DNA of 6,707 nucleotides from Methanoregula sp. (lineage in GTDB: Archaea; Halobacteriota; Methanomicrobia; Methanomicrobiales; Methanospirillaceae). The stretch spans positions 1 through 6,707 of the forward strand of contig DUHF01000199.1 of assembly GCA_013331015.1 (NCBI GenBank), written 5' to 3'. The notes under the pieces were generated by a model. That model was not told the DNA's origin, did not search any database, and saw only the letters and a list, made by a program, of their open reading frames with translations. The position numbers and the translations under genes were made by a program. Shown here piece by piece: positions 4,885 to 6,707 of the stretch (position 1 is its first letter; each line of letters opens with the position of its first letter).

Positions 4885-5170
4885 GAAGCCGATATGAGGT
4901 TATCCTTAGCGGATCCTTTGCACTGACAGGGAAAAAACCCCTGTTATGGATCCTGCTTACGGCGGAACCGTGCCTCCAGACACAGGGATGACGGTTGTGC
5001 CGTGGGTAGCCCTCGATTGGTGAACCCGTCCATATACGGATGGGATCCCGAGAAGGAGTTGTGATTCGTCACAACAGGCTGACAGAGTGGGTCTGATTAC
5101 CGCGCATGGGTCGACGTTCGTGCAACGAGCCCGTTCCCCCTAAAACCGGGGGATGCGCTATTATCAGGAT
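4885..5170 (+). ncRNA. Candidate structured RNA of unknown family (or ribosomal operon leader)
   Basis: Downstream of a strong TATA box, about 285 nt without a plausible plus-strand gene forms a consistent series of hairpins. These are: (a) GGATCC 4911-4916 pairing with 4948-4953, enclosing an 8-bp stem TGACAGGG/CCCTGTTA with an A-rich loop; (b) ACGG-CGGAA-CCGT at 4959-4971; (c) ACGG-TTGTG-CCGT at 4991-5003; (d) CCCGTCC-ATATAC-GGATGGG at 5025-5044, inside a CTCG/CGAG helix (5012-5015 with 5049-5052); (e) GTTGTGA-TTCG-TCACAAC at 5058-5075, a perfect 7-bp stem with a UUCG loop; (f) a branched domain at 5093-5167. The UUCG loop supports the plus strand as the RNA strand. I do not see the GGAAGGAAGCA of SRP RNA, the GAGGAAAGUCC of RNase P RNA, or a tRNA T-arm. 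The 3' end is uncertain, as no clear T-run follows. Confidence 0.6.
5093..5167 (+). other. Closed branched RNA domain at the 3' end of the structured region
   Basis: CTGAT (5093-5097) pairs with ATCAG (5163-5167). After a 4x4 internal loop, GCGCAT (5102-5107) pairs with ATGCGC (5153-5158). Inside are two hairpins: GGGTCG (5108-5113) with CGAGCCC (5126-5132, one bulge), and CCCCC (5136-5140) with GGGGG (5148-5152). The nested, non-conflicting pairing is hard to explain as protein-coding sequence. Confidence 0.6.
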
Positions 5171-5442
5171 CTTCTTTCGCGAGACAGGAAAAACCGGTGC
5201 ACACCGGTTCAGGCGTTTAGAGTTCATCTCTTTGCGCATCTCCGTAACCAGGCGATCTGGCAGGACGCGCTCCGGCGGGTACATATCCCCTTGATAAGGG
5301 ATCTCCCGCAGGGCTTCCGGACTTGCCGGTGCGCCCGTGTCGCGTGTTGGCTTCATCACGAAGTTATCACACATCTCGGATGTAAACAAAAACTCGTGTC
5401 GCACTTGAGAATAACCTACACGCAAAAAGGATTGATAAACAC
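5171..5442 (+). other. Gene-free stretch upstream of rpl3, with further hairpins
   Basis: No convincing gene is seen. A minus-strand frame (5356 or 5449 down to 5069) is open but unrecognised. The stretch holds a perfect 18-bp dyad, AACCGGTG-CA-CACCGGTT (5192-5209), and a hairpin CCCTT-GAT-AAGGG (5288-5300). GGCTTCC at 5312-5318 could pair with GGAAGCC at 4884-4890, closing a 435-nt domain, though a 7-mer match may be chance. No strong TATA box is visible just ahead of rpl3, so the upstream promoter at 4856 could drive the operon through a leader of about 560 nt. AAAAAGGA (5424-5431), 11 nt before the ATG, is a weak ribosome binding site. Confidence 0.45.
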
Positions 5443-6456
5443 ATGCCAAAAATCAACAGACCACGCCGCGGCTCCCTTGCATTCAGCCCGCGAAAGCGTG
5501 CAAAGAGTCCAATCCCGAAGTACCAATCGTGGCCAGTCTACGAGGGCGCACCGATCCTGCAGGGTTTTGCCGGATATAAAGTGGGTATGACGCATATTGT
5601 CATGGTGGACGATCACAAGAATAGTCCTACCGAGGGCAAGGAGATCATGGTTCCCGTCACCGTCATCGAGGTTCCTTCGATGAAAGTGGCAGCCATCCGC
5701 GTTTACTCAAAAGATACCTATGGCAAACATGCACTCGCTGAAGTCTGGGCAGACCAGCTTGATGCCATTCTCGGCCGCCGTATCACGCTCCCCAAGAACT
5801 ATAACGGGGAAGCAGCCCGGAAGAAGATCAGTGACGCAGCAGCAGCAGGTACCATAGCCGAGATCTATGCGGTCAGCTACACCCAGCCGGCAACGATGAC
5901 CGGGGTCCCCAAGAAAGTCCCCGATCTCATGGAGATCAAGGTTGGCGGGGCAGACATCGCAAAACAGCTGGACTTCGCCCTCGGGCTCCTTGGAAAGGAA
6001 GTGACGCTCAACAACGTTGTCCAGACCGGTGCCTACGCAGACATCACTGCAATCACCACGGGTAAGGGAACCCAGGGTGCAGTCAAGCGCTGGGGTATTT
6101 CCCTGCGCAAGCGAAAGCACGCAGTCGGCGGTAAGAAACGTCACATTGGAACCCTCGGACCCTGGAACCCCCACCATGTACGGTGGGAAGTCCCCCAGAT
6201 CGGCCAGTTGGGATACCAGCAGCGCACCGAATTCAACAAGCGGATTTTGAAATTTTCCGAGAACGCAGGCGAGATCATGCCGGCAGGCGGATTCCTTCAC
6301 TATGGTGTTATCAGGAACCCGTACGTGCTGGTCAAAGGCTCGATCCCCGGCCCGGTCAAGCGGCTTATCCGTATCCGCCCGGCAATGCGTCTTGGAGAAC
6401 ATGTCGTCAGGATGCCGGCAATCCAGTTTGTGAGCGTCCAGAGCAAACAGGGGTGA
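5443..6456 (+). CDS. rpl3: 50S ribosomal protein L3 (uL3), archaeal type
   Basis: uL3 is a primary-binding protein of the large ribosomal subunit, with an extension reaching toward the peptidyl-transferase centre. The 337-residue product has archaeal/eukaryotic-type length. It starts with the conserved PRRGSLAFSPRKRAK extension (residues 8-21), followed by GFAGYKVGMTHIVMVDD (41-57), the L3 signature ADITAITTGKGTQGAVKRWG (199-218), and the basic RKRKHAVGGKKRHIGTLGPWNPHHVRW stretch (222-248) that contacts rRNA. The start matches family N-termini. It is the first gene of an S10-type operon, with rpl4 beginning 6 nt after its stop. A long, structured upstream region may be its leader. No frameshift or missing block was seen. 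Confidence 0.97.
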   Translation: MPKINRPRRGSLAFSPRKRAKSPIPKYQSWPVYEGAPILQGFAGYKVGMTHIVMVDDHKNSPTEGKEIMVPVTVIEVPSMKVAAIRVYSKDTYGKHALAEVWADQLDAILGRRITLPKNYNGEAARKKISDAAAAGTIAEIYAVSYTQPATMTGVPKKVPDLMEIKVGGADIAKQLDFALGLLGKEVTLNNVVQTGAYADITAITTGKGTQGAVKRWGISLRKRKHAVGGKKRHIGTLGPWNPHHVRWEVPQIGQLGYQQRTEFNKRILKFSENAGEIMPAGGFLHYGVIRNPYVLVKGSIPGPVKRLIRIRPAMRLGEHVVRMPAIQFVSVQSKQG

Positions 6457-6458
6457 TC
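6452..6458 (+). promoter_or_regulatory. rpl4 ribosome binding site overlapping the rpl3 stop codon
   Basis: GGTGATC is fully complementary to the 16S rRNA 3' end and overlaps the rpl3 TGA (6454-6456). It sits 4 nt before the rpl4 ATG, favouring translational coupling of the two genes. Confidence 0.75.
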
Positions 6459-6462
6459 AGAG

Positions 6463-6707
6463 ATGAAAGCACAGGTTAAAACACTGGATGGCGGAGTTAC
6501 CAAAAGTATCGATCTTCCGGAGATCTTCTCCGAAGCGTACCGCCCCGATCTGATCAAGAAAGCAGTCATGGCCCTCCAGAGCACAAGGCGTCAGCCGCAC
6601 GGGACATACCCGTTTGCCGGCATCTGCTCGTCAGCAGTAGGCTGGGGAAGCGGTCGCGGCTCATCACACGTCCCGCGTCTGAAGAACGGCTCCCGTGCCG
6701 CCAAGGT
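6463..6707 (+). CDS. rpl4: 50S ribosomal protein L4 (uL4/L4e), N-terminal part (cut by window edge)
   Basis: The visible 81 codons start MKAQVKTLDGGVTKSIDLPE and reach the family hallmark HGTYPFAGICSSAVGWGSGRG (residues 46-66), followed by SSHVPRLKNGSRAAK. This is the archaeal/eukaryotic L4 type, whose central loop lines the ribosomal exit tunnel. The gene follows rpl3 by 6 nt with a strong ribosome binding site, in the standard rpl3-rpl4 order. In bacteria L4 is the autoregulator of the S10 operon through its leader RNA. Whether the archaeal protein does the same here is unknown, but a long structured region does precede this operon. The C-terminus lies outside the window. Confidence 0.96.
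   Translation, partial: MKAQVKTLDGGVTKSIDLPEIFSEAYRPDLIKKAVMALQSTRRQPHGTYPFAGICSSAVGWGSGRGSSHVPRLKNGSRAAK

Noticed and set aside
4884..5318. GGAAGCC/GGCTTCC pairing as a closing helix of a 435-nt RNA
   Set aside because: A 7-bp match over this distance can easily be chance and does not extend on either side. It is noted only as a possibility.
4885..5320. Known archaeal RNAs (SRP RNA, RNase P RNA, tRNA) as identity for the structured region
   Set aside because: No SRP helix 8 motif, no RNase P P4 motifs, and no tRNA T-arm were found on either strand. An ACAGAG near 5083 only loosely resembles the RNase P 3' conserved region.
5069..5449. Minus-strand open frame of 126 codons (internal ATG at 5356 gives about 96 codons)
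   Set aside because: Codon use looks passable, but no family is recognised and there is no ribosome binding site. Its last third coincides with the nested RNA stems at 5093-5167. In GC-rich DNA such an open frame can arise by chance.
5153..5590. Plus-strand open frame of 145 codons
   Set aside because: It runs out of frame into the 5' end of rpl3. The product is unrecognisable and very rich in arginine, cysteine and histidine, typical of a shadow frame.

Overview
The window looks like chromosomal DNA of a hydrogenotrophic methanogenic archaeon, most likely of the order Methanomicrobiales (Methanoregula/Methanosphaerula-like; this placement is an inference from protein flavour and GC-rich codon use). 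The support is two coenzyme F420-dependent methanogenesis enzymes (Mer and Mtd), a Tfx-family regulator, archaeal-type ribosomal proteins uL3 and uL4, TATA-type archaeal promoters, and GAGGTGA ribosome binding sites.

Layout. (1) 1-194, minus strand: N-terminal part of an FtsZ/tubulin-like protein running off the left edge. (2) 195-1269: about 1 kb without a convincing gene. Its core (about 644-1045) is a mosaic of degenerate, GATC-dense repeats with inverted symmetry, holding 19 GATC sites in under 400 bp. (3) 1270-2256, plus: mer, with a TTG start, its own TATA box and a strong GNRA-capped hairpin terminator. (4) 2421-3350, plus: a GalT-like protein of the HIT superfamily with recognisable zinc and nucleophile residues but unknown substrate. 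(5) 3358-4200, minus: mtd, convergent with the galT-like gene, 7 bp apart. Its probable oligo-T terminator lies inside the end of the galT-like coding sequence. (6) 4201-4399: a compact divergent control region with overlapping dyads next to the mtd TATA box. (7) 4400-4804, plus: Tfx-family DNA-binding protein, probably leaderless. (8) 4805-5442: a strong TATA box followed by about 285 nt that folds into many consistent hairpins, including a perfect UUCG-capped stem and a closed branched domain. I recognise no known archaeal RNA family in it, so it is either a standalone ncRNA or the long leader of the ribosomal operon. (9) 5443-6456 rpl3 and 6463-6707 rpl4 (right edge), the head of an S10-type ribosomal protein operon.

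Functionally, Mtd and Mer carry out two consecutive F420H2-dependent reductions of the C1-tetrahydromethanopterin pathway. They sit on either side of the GalT-like gene, with a methanogen-specific regulator divergent from mtd. The most novel-looking parts are the structured RNA region upstream of rpl3 and the GATC-rich repeat mosaic upstream of mer.
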